Origin: Candidatus Campylobacter infans
GTDB taxonomy: Bacteria; Campylobacterota; Campylobacteria; Campylobacterales; Campylobacteraceae
Assembly (NCBI GenBank): GCA_009827235.1
Contig: SPMW01000032.1
Span: 1 to 20,465 of the forward strand
DNA: 20,465 nt
Direction of reading: 5' to 3'
Positions 6,893 through 15,780 of the stretch are shown piece by piece (the stretch's first letter is position 1; each line of letters opens with the position of its first letter). The notes under the pieces are model-generated. The model did not search any database and was not told the origin of the DNA. It saw only the letters and a list, made by a program, of their open reading frames with translations. The translations under genes and the position numbers were made by a program.

Positions 6893-7853
6893 TTCATCGC
6901 GCATTTATGCTTTTATGCGTTATAAAATGATGTATTTTACACTCTCAGCCTTGCTTGTTTTAGCTAGCATTTTTTGCCTTGCTACTAGGGGGCTAAATTA
7001 CGGCATAGACTTTGCTGGCGGGACTTTGGTGCAAGTAAAATACACAAATGCCAATGCGCCTATTGAGCAAATTAGAGAAGCATTAAATGCTAATGAAATA
7101 ACAAAAGGTGCTTCTGTTACGGAGTTTGGCGGTAAAGATGAGGTGGTGATTCGCTACACAAATACTAGTGATGATGTAAGTTCTGATCCGGCTTTGTTTG
7201 TGGGCAATTTATTAAAAAATACAGGCTCATTAGAGGTGCGCCGTGTGGATGTAGTAGGGCCAAAAGTAGGCGCTGAGCTAAGACAAAAGGGCATAATGGC
7301 ATTAAGTGTTTCTATTGTGCTAATTTTAATATATGTGGCTTTTCGTTTTGAGTGGCGTTTTGGCATAGCAGCTATTATTTCACAAGCGCACGATATTATA
7401 ATAGCACTTGGGGTTATTTCATTTTTGCGCCTTGATGTAAATCTTGATACTCTTGCGGCCTTGCTTACGATTTTAGGATATTCGCTAAATGATACTATAA
7501 TAGTATTTGACCGCATTAGAGAAGGTGTAACAAACTCAAAATCTAATGATTTAAATAAAAATATCGATGAGAGCATTTCAGCCACACTTTCGCGCACCTT
7601 TATGACCTCTGTATCTACGCTTTTAGCGGTGCTTACTTTGTTTTTCTTTGGCGGAGATATGATTCATGGCTTTTCTATTATTATGATAGTTGGTATTGTA
7701 GTAGGTACGGCTAGTTCTATATTTATAGCAGCGCCTAGCCTTGTGTGGTTTGGTTTTGATATTAGCAGATACAGAGCGCATTTAGCAGACAAACAGCGCA
7801 AAAAAGCCGAAAAAGAAAAATTGCGCGCATTATATGAAAAAGGCAGTGTGTAA
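6879..7853 (+). CDS. secF: Protein translocase subunit SecF
   Basis: A 324-residue partner of SecD with the same RND fold: N-terminal helix (about 17-35), the conserved GIDFAGGT (42-49), a short periplasmic domain and five C-terminal helices including GYSLNDTIIVFDRIRE (200-215). The tail ends in a Lys/Glu-rich helix. The ATG lies inside the last codons of secD with AAGGA just upstream, so translational coupling is likely. It is the last gene of the yajC-secD-secF operon and is followed by an AT-rich hairpin. Confidence 0.97.
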   Translation: MQVFDSSRIYAFMRYKMMYFTLSALLVLASIFCLATRGLNYGIDFAGGTLVQVKYTNANAPIEQIREALNANEITKGASVTEFGGKDEVVIRYTNTSDDVSSDPALFVGNLLKNTGSLEVRRVDVVGPKVGAELRQKGIMALSVSIVLILIYVAFRFEWRFGIAAIISQAHDIIIALGVISFLRLDVNLDTLAALLTILGYSLNDTIIVFDRIREGVTNSKSNDLNKNIDESISATLSRTFMTSVSTLLAVLTLFFFGGDMIHGFSIIMIVGIVVGTASSIFIAAPSLVWFGFDISRYRAHLADKQRKKAEKEKLRALYEKGSV

Positions 7854-7872
7854 GCGCATAAAAGCCGTGAGC

Positions 7873-7914
7873 TTAGATTAAAATTTTATAAAATTAAATG
7901 AAATTTTAATCTAA
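7873..7914 (+). terminator. AT-rich hairpin after secF
   Basis: TTAGATTAAAATTT (7873-7886) and AAATTTTAATCTAA (7901-7914) form a perfect 14-bp stem with a 14-base loop, 19 bases after the secF stop. It lacks a T-run downstream (AAAGCGCGC follows), so termination would depend on the stem alone, or the structure may instead protect the mRNA 3' end. Confidence 0.45.
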
Positions 7915-8071
7915 AAAGCGCGCTCTTTGTGGTATGTTTGCTAGATTTGCTGCGTGGGTAGGGCTTTAAAGCATAATTAAAATTTTAATTAATTAAATTA
8001 TAAAATTTTAACGCCTAAGAATGAAAATGCCATGAAAATTGACGCTATTTGCAAAAATACAAATTTTAAAA

Positions 8072-8087
8072 TAATATAAATCAAGGA
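8072..8087 (+). promoter_or_regulatory. Possible promoter and ribosome site of the DUF6394-like gene
   Basis: TAATAT (8072-8077) or TATAAA (8075-8080) could be a -10 box, but it lies so close to AAGGA (8083-8087) and the ATG at 8094 that the leader would be only a few bases. The 240-bp gap after secF otherwise holds the secF hairpin, several AT palindromes and no credible gene. The next transcription unit is inferred to start somewhere in this gap. Confidence 0.3.
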
Positions 8088-8093
8088 TAAAAG

Positions 8094-8432
8094 ATGAATT
8101 GGAGCAGGGTTATTTATACTTTTTTTGCGCTAATGAGCTTAACTACGGTGGCTGGGTTTTTATATGATAAAAATGAAATCACGCTTTTTGTAGCAGCTAG
8201 TGTTAGTTTGATTTCTACTTTATTAAAAATTGGCGTTAGAAATATGCTCTCAGCTGAGCTTTTTGCTAGTTCTTTGGTGGCTGATTTGCATTTAATACCA
8301 GCTTTTGTAATGCATGTAACGGGCGGGAGCGCTACTATTGTTTATGCATTGGCTATTGGCGCAGCGGTTGCTAATGTGTTTTCTATGAGCTTGATTTTAG
8401 TAGAAGCAGACCGCACAAGAGATGAATATTAA
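8094..8432 (+). CDS. Small integral membrane protein, DUF6394-like
   Basis: A 112-residue protein with about four hydrophobic segments (roughly 5-23, 29-47, 52-72, 79-102) and a short charged C-terminal tail (EADRTRDEY). I recognise it as the conserved uncharacterised membrane protein that sits between secF and leuS in Campylobacter and Helicobacter; no activity is known. Its place directly after secDF suggests a link to the membrane or export machinery, but this rests on position alone. The ATG has AAGGA upstream. It is 38 bases from leuS and probably on the same transcript. Confidence 0.8.
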   Translation: MNWSRVIYTFFALMSLTTVAGFLYDKNEITLFVAASVSLISTLLKIGVRNMLSAELFASSLVADLHLIPAFVMHVTGGSATIVYALAIGAAVANVFSMSLILVEADRTRDEY

Positions 8433-8470
8433 AATTTATTAAATCCTTAAAACATACAAAAAGGTCAAAA

Positions 8471-10915
8471 ATGCACGCATACAATCCACAAGAAATAGAA
8501 AAAAAATGGCAAGAAATTTGGCTAAGTGAAGGCTATGCCGAGCCAAGCGATGATTATAGCAAAAAGAAAAAATATATTTTAAGTATGTTTCCGTATCCTA
8601 GCGGGCGTTTGCATATGGGGCATGTGCGAAATTACAGCATAGGCGATGCGCTTTCACGCTATTACCGCTTGCGTGGGTATAATGTGCTTCAACCAATTGG
8701 CTTTGATAGTTTTGGTATGCCAGCTGAAAATGCTGCCATTAAGCACGGCATTCATCCTAAAAAATGGACTTATGAAAATATAGCTTATATGAGTAAAGAG
8801 CTAGATAGCTTAGGGTTTAGCTTTTCAAAGCGTAGAATGCTAGCAACTAGCGATGAAATTTACACTCGCTGGGAGCAAGAGTTTTTCATAAAAATGTATG
8901 AAAAGGGTTTGGTTTATCAAAAATCAGCCATAATAAATTGGTGCGAGCATGATGGCACCGTGCTAGCAAATGAGCAAGTAGAAGATGGCAAATGCTGGCG
9001 CTGTGGCAATGAAGTAATACAAAAACAAATGCCAGGATATTACCTAAAAATCACGCAATACGCTGGTGAATTGCTAGCTTGCTTAGATGAGCTTAAACAA
9101 AAATGGCCAAATCAAGTTTTAACTATGCAAGAAAACTGGATAGGGCAAAGTTTTGGCGTGGAGTTTGGCTTTAAGTTTGATGAGCAAAGTAAGGCTAAAT
9201 TAGGCGGCAAAGATGGATTTAGCGTATTTACCACGCGCCCTGATACTGTTTTTGGTATGAGCTATGCTGCTCTTGCGCCAGAGCATGAGGTAGTAAAATA
9301 TTTGCTTAATCACAACTTGCTAGATGAGCAAAAACAAAATCATTTAAAGCAAATTTTAAATCAAAGCCCAAAAGAACGCCAACAAGCCGATAAAGATGGC
9401 GTGGATTTAGGCATTTTTGTGCTTCATCCATTTAGCGGGGAAAAAATCCCTGTGTGGTGTGCTAATTTTGTGTTAAATGAATACGGCGGCGGAGCTGTGA
9501 TGAGCGTGCCTGCTGGCGATGAAAGGGATTTTGAGTTTGCTAGTAAGTTTGCTTTGCCTATTATAAATATTTTTGATGATAAATCCTTGCCATATACGCA
9601 AAAAGACGCAACTTATATAAATTCTAGCTTTTTAAACGGGCTAGATTATAAACAAGCAAGCCAAAAAATCATAAGCGAGTTTGAAAATCAAGGCATTGGC
9701 AAGCGCGTGCTAAATTATAAATTGCGCGATTGGGGCATTTCTAGGCAACGCTACTGGGGCGCGCCTGTGCCTATGGTTCATTGTGATGATTGTGGGCTGG
9801 TGTGCGAAAAGCTTGAAAATTTGCCTATTACTTTACCTGATGATGTGGTAATTACTGGCAAGGGCAATCCTCTTGATACTCACCCAAGCTGGAAATTTTG
9901 TAAATGCCCAAAATGCGGTAAAGACGCAATTAGAGAAAGCGATACTATGGATACTTTTTTTGAGAGTTCGTGGTATTTTGCGCGCTTTGCTAGTGATGAG
10001 CGCACCTGGGATAAATGTGCTTTTGATGAAAAAAGCGTAAATTACTGGATGAATGTAGATCAATACATCGGCGGGATTGAGCATGCTATTTTACACCTTT
10101 TATATGCTAGATTTTTTCAAAAAGCACTTAGGGATTTGGGATATTTAAGAGATAGCGAGCCTTTTAATGCTTTATTAACGCAAGGTATGGTGCTAAAAGA
10201 TGGTGCTAAAATGAGTAAAAGTAAGGGCAACACAGTAGATCCTGATGAAATAATTGCTAAATATGGCGCTGATACTGCTAGGCTTTTTATACTTTTTGCT
10301 GCTCCGCCACAAAAAGAGCTTGAATGGAATGATAGCGCGGTTGAGGGCGCGTTTAAATTTATAAATCGTCTTTATGAGCGCGCTAAAAATGTTAAAATTT
10401 CTAAGAGCTTGCCTGTGATTAAGCATGAAATTTTAAATCAAAATGAAAAATATGCGCGCTTAAAAATTTATGAAGCCTTAAATAAAGCAAGCGAAGTTTA
10501 TGAAAATACCTTTGCGTTTAATACCCTAATAGCTGCTTGTATGGAGGCTTGCAATGCCTTAAATGCTCAAAATAATAGCGATATTTGGAGCGAGGGATAT
10601 TATATAATTTTAGCACTTTTAGAGCCGATAATTCCGCATGTTTGTGCTGAGCTTAGCCAAATTTTATTTGAGCGTGAAAATCTCAAAAACATAGCTAATG
10701 TTAAAATTTTAAACGAGGTTTTTTTAAGCGATAGTATTAATTTGGCTGTAACCATAAACGGCAAGCTAAGAGCTGAAATTAGCGTGCCAAGCGATGCAAG
10801 CGATAGCGATATTTTGCATTCAGCCAAGCAAGCTGTTTTTAAATGGCTAGATGGCAAGCAAATAATAAAAGAAATAGTGGTGCCAAAAAAGCTCGTAAAT
10901 ATCGTTGTAAAATAA
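8471..10915 (+). CDS. leuS: Leucyl-tRNA synthetase
   Basis: An 814-residue class I synthetase that charges tRNA-Leu. The ATP-site motifs HMGH (48-51, in [15 protein letters not shown]) and KMSKS (580-584) are intact. A zinc-type cluster is present with Cys158, Cys175 and Cys178. The CP1 editing domain is recognisable from the Thr-rich TTRPDT and from [14 protein letters not shown], which keeps the Asp expected for hydrolysing mischarged tRNA; the position before that Asp is Gly where E. coli has His. The anticodon-binding and C-terminal domains are present to the usual end (LVNIVVK). Length matches the shorter Campylobacterota form (E. coli 860). An AAAGG ribosome site precedes the ATG. Confidence 0.97.
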   Translation: MHAYNPQEIEKKWQEIWLSEGYAEPSDDYSKKKKYILSMFPYPSGRLHMGHVRNYSIGDALSRYYRLRGYNVLQPIGFDSFGMPAENAAIKHGIHPKKWTYENIAYMSKELDSLGFSFSKRRMLATSDEIYTRWEQEFFIKMYEKGLVYQKSAIINWCEHDGTVLANEQVEDGKCWRCGNEVIQKQMPGYYLKITQYAGELLACLDELKQKWPNQVLTMQENWIGQSFGVEFGFKFDEQSKAKLGGKDGFSVFTTRPDTVFGMSYAALAPEHEVVKYLLNHNLLDEQKQNHLKQILNQSPKERQQADKDGVDLGIFVLHPFSGEKIPVWCANFVLNEYGGGAVMSVPAGDERDFEFASKFALPIINIFDDKSLPYTQKDATYINSSFLNGLDYKQASQKIISEFENQGIGKRVLNYKLRDWGISRQRYWGAPVPMVHCDDCGLVCEKLENLPITLPDDVVITGKGNPLDTHPSWKFCKCPKCGKDAIRESDTMDTFFESSWYFARFASDERTWDKCAFDEKSVNYWMNVDQYIGGIEHAILHLLYARFFQKALRDLGYLRDSEPFNALLTQGMVLKDGAKMSKSKGNTVDPDEIIAKYGADTARLFILFAAPPQKELEWNDSAVEGAFKFINRLYERAKNVKISKSLPVIKHEILNQNEKYARLKIYEALNKASEVYENTFAFNTLIAACMEACNALNAQNNSDIWSEGYYIILALLEPIIPHVCAELSQILFERENLKNIANVKILNEVFLSDSINLAVTINGKLRAEISVPSDASDSDILHSAKQAVFKWLDGKQIIKEIVVPKKLVNIVVK

Positions 10916-10954
10916 ATTTTAATTATTTAAAATTTGCTCTTTTGTAGGTTTTTG

Positions 10955-11485
10955 ATGAAAAAATATTTTTTATTTATTTTTATTTTATTTTTTAGTGCTT
11001 GTGGCTATCAACCCGTAAGCAAAATAAGCCAAAACACGCTAGGGGATAATGTATTTGTCGAAGTTTTGGTTTCTAAGAGCGACCCACAAAACTCAGTGGC
11101 TGTAAAAGATGGCATTCGCAATGTAATCATAAAACGCTTAGGGCGCGATTTAACCAGCAAAGAAAACGCCGACACAACAATAATTGCAAGCATTAAAAGC
11201 ATAACCTTTATGCCACTTGCTTTTGATGCTTATGGCTATGCAAATGGCTATAAAACTAGCGTTGTTTTGGCTTATGAGTTGCGTTTTAAAAATGGCTTGG
11301 TTGATGTATTAACGAGTGAGGGCGAATATGATTTTTATATCACGCGCAAGGTCGAAGGCACGGAATTTACAGACTCTGTAATTAGCAATGAAGAGCGTTA
11401 CCGCGCCATAACAAAAGCTAGTGAGGATTGCTTTGATGAATTAGTCGCAAAGCTAGCAATGCACGGCTTAAAATCGCAAAATTAA
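10955..11485 (+). CDS. lptE: LPS-assembly lipoprotein LptE
   Basis: A 176-residue lipoprotein with a very hydrophobic signal peptide and a lipobox FSAC, so Cys16 should be lipidated. The mature start CGYQPVSK is typical of LptE, the plug protein that works with LptD to place LPS in the outer membrane. The reading frame is open to a TTG at 10934, but I chose the ATG at 10955 because the signal peptide then has the normal MKK start; the ribosome site there is weak (TAGG). It lies 39 bases after leuS and 8 bases before the cyclase gene. Position after leuS matches the leuS-lptE order in Campylobacter and Helicobacter. Sequence identity within this family is low, so the name leans on context as well as the signature. 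Confidence 0.8.
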   Translation: MKKYFLFIFILFFSACGYQPVSKISQNTLGDNVFVEVLVSKSDPQNSVAVKDGIRNVIIKRLGRDLTSKENADTTIIASIKSITFMPLAFDAYGYANGYKTSVVLAYELRFKNGLVDVLTSEGEYDFYITRKVEGTEFTDSVISNEERYRAITKASEDCFDELVAKLAMHGLKSQN

Positions 11486-11493
11486 GGCTAAAA

Positions 11494-13050
11494 ATGGCAA
11501 GCATAGTAAGCGAAGTAATTAAAGATACAATAAAAGAAAGCACTTTGCGTGGCATTACGCTCACACCGCAAAATTATCAGCAACTTTTTTGTGAAATGTC
11601 TAAAAAACGCGGTCTTAGTTCGCCTGAGTGTAATAAATTAAATGAATATATTTCTAAACTTGATGTAAGCTATCAAAATGAATTGAAAAAAATGTCCGTT
11701 CGCAATGAAGGTGAGCTGTTTTTTTACCTTAGTTCGCGCTTAAATAGAAGCAAAAATGATAGTGGCTCAAAGCTACTTAACCCACTTTGGATGCTAACAA
11801 AACGCATTTTAACTAGCATAAAATTACTCCACAACAAAAAAGCAAGCGCGCTAGCAAGCACAACCTTACAAAATCTTGATGGTAAATTAAATGAAACAAA
11901 TATAAATTTAATAAAAGATAAATGGTTTGATTTTTTAAATACTCACGATGATGGTTATTTAAAGCCACTAGAAAAATACGGAGTAAGCGCAAATGACGAT
12001 TTACGCGATATAATTCATAATATTTTAAATGCTGATTTAGATTATGCTGTAAGCAAAGATTATGGCTTGATTGCTAAAATTTTAATTACTTCACTTTCCC
12101 CTAGCATTACAACCGAGCTAGATGATGAGCTAGCCGAGCTTAGCAAAAGTATTTCTAATGCGCCTGAACTTATAGAAAATAATAATTTTCAAGGCAATAT
12201 TAAAAAATTTATCTCCAAACGCATAAGCGTGGATAAACAAGCCTTTAAAAGCAAGATTGAAATTTTAGACAAAATTTTAGATGATACACAAAATCAAATA
12301 GATGCTTATATTAAAAAATTTGGTGGCCAAAACGACACTAGCTTAACCACAATTAGACAGGATTTAAAAAAGCTAGACACAAAAGATGAATACAAAAACA
12401 TCAAAACCAAGCTTGAAGATATGGCTTTTAGAATAAACACTAGTTTAGAGGATTTTTTATCTCGCTTGAATAGCTCTAAAAATACTATCCAGTCGCTAAA
12501 AGAGCAGATTAAAGAGCTACAAATTCAGCTTGAAAAAACGGCCGCACAAGCTACAAATGATTTTTTAACCGGACTTTATACAAAGCGCGCTTTTGAGAGT
12601 GAATTAGAGCGCATAGAAGATGAATATAAAAATAAGCATTTGCCTTATTGTTTGTGCTTTTTTGATGTGGATCATTTTAAAAATATAAATGATACTTATG
12701 GGCATAGTGCTGGCGATGTAATACTATCTAAAATCGGGCAGATAATTGCTAAAAGCTCGCGCGGGATAGATATTTGTGCGCGTTTTGGTGGAGAAGAATT
12801 TGTGGTGATTTTACCTCTTTGTGAGTTAAAAAATGCAAGAGAATACGCCCAGCGCATAATAAATGCGGTTAGAAATTTTGAGTTTATTTATAAGGGGAGC
12901 AAGTTTAGCATTACTATGAGCTGTGGCATAGGCGTAAGAGAGCATTGTGCTAGCGCGCAAGCGTGCTTGGATTTTGCTGATTCAATGCTTTATGCTGCTA
13001 AGCACGGTGGCAGGAATTGTGTAAAAGATGAAAGCGATATTAAGGTTTAA
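11494..13050 (+). CDS. Diguanylate cyclase (GGDEF domain) with uncharacterised N-terminus
   Basis: A 518-residue soluble protein. The C-terminal third is a GGDEF domain that should make cyclic di-GMP from two GTP: DFLTGLYTKRAF near 354-365, metal-binding Asp391 in FFDVDHFKNINDTYGH, and the active-site loop GGEEF (432-436). The product-inhibition I-site is intact (R423-G-I-D426, five residues before GGEEF). A coiled coil (about 322-350) links it to about 320 N-terminal residues that are mainly helical, have no membrane segment and match no sensor domain I recognise (no PAS, GAF or receiver). The gene starts 8 bases after lptE. No EAL or PilZ gene is in the window. Activity is well supported by motifs; the input signal is unknown. 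Confidence 0.9.
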   Translation: MASIVSEVIKDTIKESTLRGITLTPQNYQQLFCEMSKKRGLSSPECNKLNEYISKLDVSYQNELKKMSVRNEGELFFYLSSRLNRSKNDSGSKLLNPLWMLTKRILTSIKLLHNKKASALASTTLQNLDGKLNETNINLIKDKWFDFLNTHDDGYLKPLEKYGVSANDDLRDIIHNILNADLDYAVSKDYGLIAKILITSLSPSITTELDDELAELSKSISNAPELIENNNFQGNIKKFISKRISVDKQAFKSKIEILDKILDDTQNQIDAYIKKFGGQNDTSLTTIRQDLKKLDTKDEYKNIKTKLEDMAFRINTSLEDFLSRLNSSKNTIQSLKEQIKELQIQLEKTAAQATNDFLTGLYTKRAFESELERIEDEYKNKHLPYCLCFFDVDHFKNINDTYGHSAGDVILSKIGQIIAKSSRGIDICARFGGEEFVVILPLCELKNAREYAQRIINAVRNFEFIYKGSKFSITMSCGIGVREHCASAQACLDFADSMLYAAKHGGRNCVKDESDIKV

Positions 13051-13090
13051 GCTTTTGTGGCTTGAAATAAACTAAAATTTGGGGGTAAAG

Positions 13091-14761
13091 ATGGATTTGG
13101 TTTTATTTATTACTTTATGTGTGGCAGCTATTGCTATTATAGCACTTGGCGTGCTTTTAGGTCAGTATTTTAACCTAGATAAAAAATATAAAATTTTAGA
13201 AAAATTTGGCAATGAGCTAAGTATGCAAAATATGACCTTAGAAGCTAATATCAAGCATAAAGATGAAATGCTAAATGAACAAAAAGCGCGCTATGAAAAG
13301 GATTTAAGCGATTTAAATGTAAATTTGAGCAAATTTTATGAAGCTAATTTACAAAAAGTAAGCGCTGAGCTTTTGAACCTAAATGCCAAAGAAATTAGCC
13401 AGCATTCAAGCAATATAGTAAGCGAGGTTTTAGAAAAAGAAATAAAACCTTTGCGCGAGGCTATGGATAAATATAGTAAAGAAAATGTGCGCTTAAATGC
13501 TATTTTTGATGCAAATTTTCAAGCACTTTCTAAGGCCACAGATGAAATAGGCAAAAAAACAGCCCAGCTAGCAAGTGCTTTGCGCGGTAATAAAAAAATC
13601 GTTGGGAATTGGGGCGAAACTCAGCTTGAATTGGTGCTTGAAAACAGCGGTTTAAAAGAAGGGCAAAATTATCAAAAGCAAGTTTATTATGTAGATGATG
13701 ATGGCAAAAAGCGCTTTTTAGATGTGGTTGTGGATTTTGGCGTTAATAAAAAGGCTGTAATTGATGCTAAATGTTCGCTGGTGCATTATTTAGATTATAT
13801 AAACGCTAGCGATAATGACGCAAAAATTACAGCCATCAAAGAACTAGCAAAAGACCTTAAAAACCACATAGATATTTTAGCCCCAAAAGATTATCAAAAA
13901 TACAGCAAAGATGTATATGATTATGTTTTTATGTTTATTCCAAATGAAAATATCTTGCAATTAGCTATGCAAAGTAATTCTAATTTATATCAATACGCCT
14001 ATGAAAAAGGTATATTTTTAACCACGCCTTTGACTATGCTAATGGCTTTACGCACTGTTTATTTGTGCTGGCAAAATCTAAAAATGGATGAAAACTCACG
14101 CCAAATTTTAGAGCTAGCTGGTAATTTGTATGATAAATTTTATGGTTTTGTTTTAGATTTTGATACCATCGAGCGCAATATCTCAACCCTAAGCAAAACT
14201 TACGAAAACGCCAAAAATAAGCTAAGCACAGGCAAGGGCAATGTGATAAAACGCATTGAGGATTTAAGATATTTGGGCGCAAGAGCTAGTAAGGATAAGA
14301 GTTTAAAAGATAAAATAGATTATGGCGATGAATGCGAGATTGTAGAAATAAATCCGCAAAATGAAGATAAAAATATTGCTAATTTGGAATTTAGCTCAAA
14401 TGCTAGCGTAAATGATGAGGGTTTTTTGGCTCCAAAAAGTAATTTAAATGAAATTTCAAATAATGCCACAAGTTTAAATAGCGATATTTTAAATGATAAC
14501 GCAAACGAACAAAAAGCAAGCTCTCAAAATAATCTAGCCTCACAAAACATACAAATAGAAATGCTAAATAAAAGCAAGCAAAATGAAGAAGAGGTTAAAA
14601 CAATCCGCAAAAAAGGTTTTAAAATTTGCGAACCAAATGAGCAAAATCAAAATTTACAAGCAAGCGATGAAAGTAGCAGCAAACGAAACCTAAAAGCCAG
14701 ACAAAGCAAGCAAAATGTGCAATTAAATGGCGCAGCATTTAGCATTAGCGATGCAAATTAA
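13091..14761 (+). CDS. rmuC: DNA recombination protein RmuC
   Basis: A 556-residue protein with one N-terminal membrane helix (about 3-23), a long coiled coil (about 25-150) and the RmuC nuclease-like core (about 155-400) marked by GNWGE (172-176), FLDVVVDFG, VIDAKCSL and FIPNE. RmuC limits DNA inversion and rearrangement in E. coli; its biochemical activity is not well defined. After the core, roughly residues 420-556 form a low-complexity tail rich in Asn, Ser, Lys, Gln and Glu that is not part of the conserved family. The frame is open to a TTG at 13079, but the ATG at 13091 has GGGGGTAAAG directly upstream and is the likelier start. The stop overlaps the next ATG (TAATG). Confidence 0.9.
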   Translation: MDLVLFITLCVAAIAIIALGVLLGQYFNLDKKYKILEKFGNELSMQNMTLEANIKHKDEMLNEQKARYEKDLSDLNVNLSKFYEANLQKVSAELLNLNAKEISQHSSNIVSEVLEKEIKPLREAMDKYSKENVRLNAIFDANFQALSKATDEIGKKTAQLASALRGNKKIVGNWGETQLELVLENSGLKEGQNYQKQVYYVDDDGKKRFLDVVVDFGVNKKAVIDAKCSLVHYLDYINASDNDAKITAIKELAKDLKNHIDILAPKDYQKYSKDVYDYVFMFIPNENILQLAMQSNSNLYQYAYEKGIFLTTPLTMLMALRTVYLCWQNLKMDENSRQILELAGNLYDKFYGFVLDFDTIERNISTLSKTYENAKNKLSTGKGNVIKRIEDLRYLGARASKDKSLKDKIDYGDECEIVEINPQNEDKNIANLEFSSNASVNDEGFLAPKSNLNEISNNATSLNSDILNDNANEQKASSQNNLASQNIQIEMLNKSKQNEEEVKTIRKKGFKICEPNEQNQNLQASDESSSKRNLKARQSKQNVQLNGAAFSISDAN

Positions 14762-15726
14762 TGCCTAAAAATATTATTATTTTAACCACAGGCGGGACGA
14801 TCACAGGCCATAAAACAGCAGGGCCAAATAGCACATATGAGAGCGCGAAATTAAGTTTTGATGAGGTTTTTTCGCCCGCCTTAAAAAAGTTGGCTTCTAA
14901 AATTTTAAATATAAATATAAATATAAAAAATATCCTTAACATCGGTTCGCAAGATATGAATAATCAGCATTTGCTAAAACTTGCAAAACAAGTCCAGCAA
15001 GCAAGTAAGCAAAATGATGGTGTGGTGATTATTCACGGCACAGATAGTATTGAAGAAAGCGCGTATTTTTTAAATTTAGTGCTAAAAACTAGCGCAAATA
15101 TTGTTTTAACAGGCTCTATGCACACTAAGGATTCTTTGGTGTTTGATGGCGTGGCTAATATCTATGGTGCGCTTATAGTAGCTAGTAGCCAAAATGCTAA
15201 AAATTTGGGCGTTTTGGCTGTGTTTGATAATAAAATTTATAGCGCAAGGCAATTATACAAAACGCATTCTCGTAGCCTTGGGGCATTTAGTGGTCAAATA
15301 GGAATGGTTGTAGATAATAAGGCGATTTTTTATTTTCAAAGCAGCAAAGATCACACCTTAAATACGCCTTTTGATATCGCAAAAATAAATAATTTAGCCA
15401 AAGTTGATGTGATATATATTTGTGCTGATTTTAATGAAAAACTTTATGATTTTAGCCAAAGCGATGCTGTGATTTTATGTGCTATGGGAAATGCGAATTT
15501 GCCCAAAAATGCGCTAAAAACGCTTAGCAAGCTAAAAATTTTAAAAGTTAGAACCAGCAGGACAAACGCAGTAGATATTAGCAAAGATGGCGAAATAGAT
15601 GATGAAAAATTTGGCTTTATTCGCGCAAATGATTTGGCCGCTTCAAAGGCTAGAATTTTGCTTATGTGCGCTCTTAGCCAGACAAAAAACGCAGAGATTA
15701 TCCAAGGCTTTTTTGATAGATTTTAG
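14761..15726 (+). CDS. ansA: L-asparaginase, type II-like, without signal peptide
   Basis: A 321-residue enzyme that hydrolyses asparagine to aspartate and ammonia. Catalytic residues are all visible by alignment to E. coli AnsB: Thr13 in TTGGTI, Tyr26, Ser63 in IGSQDM, Thr94-Asp95 in HGTDS and Lys167 in LYKTHS. The whole chain aligns with the type II (high-affinity) family, yet it begins at what is the mature N-terminus of E. coli AnsB, so it lacks an export signal and should stay in the cytoplasm. The start ATG overlaps the rmuC stop by one base, which leaves no room for an upstream signal in this frame. It is the last gene of its run. Both ansA and ansB names are used for Campylobacter copies. 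Confidence 0.92.
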   Translation: MPKNIIILTTGGTITGHKTAGPNSTYESAKLSFDEVFSPALKKLASKILNININIKNILNIGSQDMNNQHLLKLAKQVQQASKQNDGVVIIHGTDSIEESAYFLNLVLKTSANIVLTGSMHTKDSLVFDGVANIYGALIVASSQNAKNLGVLAVFDNKIYSARQLYKTHSRSLGAFSGQIGMVVDNKAIFYFQSSKDHTLNTPFDIAKINNLAKVDVIYICADFNEKLYDFSQSDAVILCAMGNANLPKNALKTLSKLKILKVRTSRTNAVDISKDGEIDDEKFGFIRANDLAASKARILLMCALSQTKNAEIIQGFFDRF

Positions 15727-15747
15727 GGCAATTTTATTTTTTTGCGT

Positions 15748-15753
15748 TATAAT
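15748..15753 (+). promoter_or_regulatory. Promoter -10 box of cheZ
   Basis: TATAAT preceded by a T-rich stretch (ATTTTATTTTTTT) in the 54-bp gap before cheZ, the normal Campylobacter sigma-70 arrangement with no conserved -35. It implies a leader of about 20 bases containing the AAGGA ribosome site at 15770-15774. Confidence 0.6.
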
Positions 15754-15780
15754 TGCGGGATTTTTGATTAAGGATAGGCA

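Noticed and set aside
5060..7600. Minus-strand frames inside yajC, secD and secF
   Set aside because: They are shadows of well-supported genes, without ribosome sites or recognisable domains.
8032..8079. 15-codon frame (MKIDAICKNTNFKII) just before the DUF6394-like gene
   Set aside because: Too short, no clear ribosome site, and nothing in it resembles a known leader peptide; no matching attenuator hairpin follows.
9495..9545. Loss of LeuRS editing because His before the conserved Asp is Gly (PAGDERD)
   Set aside because: The Asp used for editing and the Thr-rich loop are both kept; the neighbouring position probably varies within the family.
10934..10954. TTG start giving LptE seven extra N-terminal residues
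   Set aside because: The ATG at 10955 gives a normal MKK lipoprotein signal peptide; the longer form places LFCRFL before it and has no ribosome site.
13079..13090. TTG start for RmuC four codons upstream
   Set aside because: It would put the GGGGGTAAAG ribosome site inside the coding region; the ATG at 13091 uses it properly.
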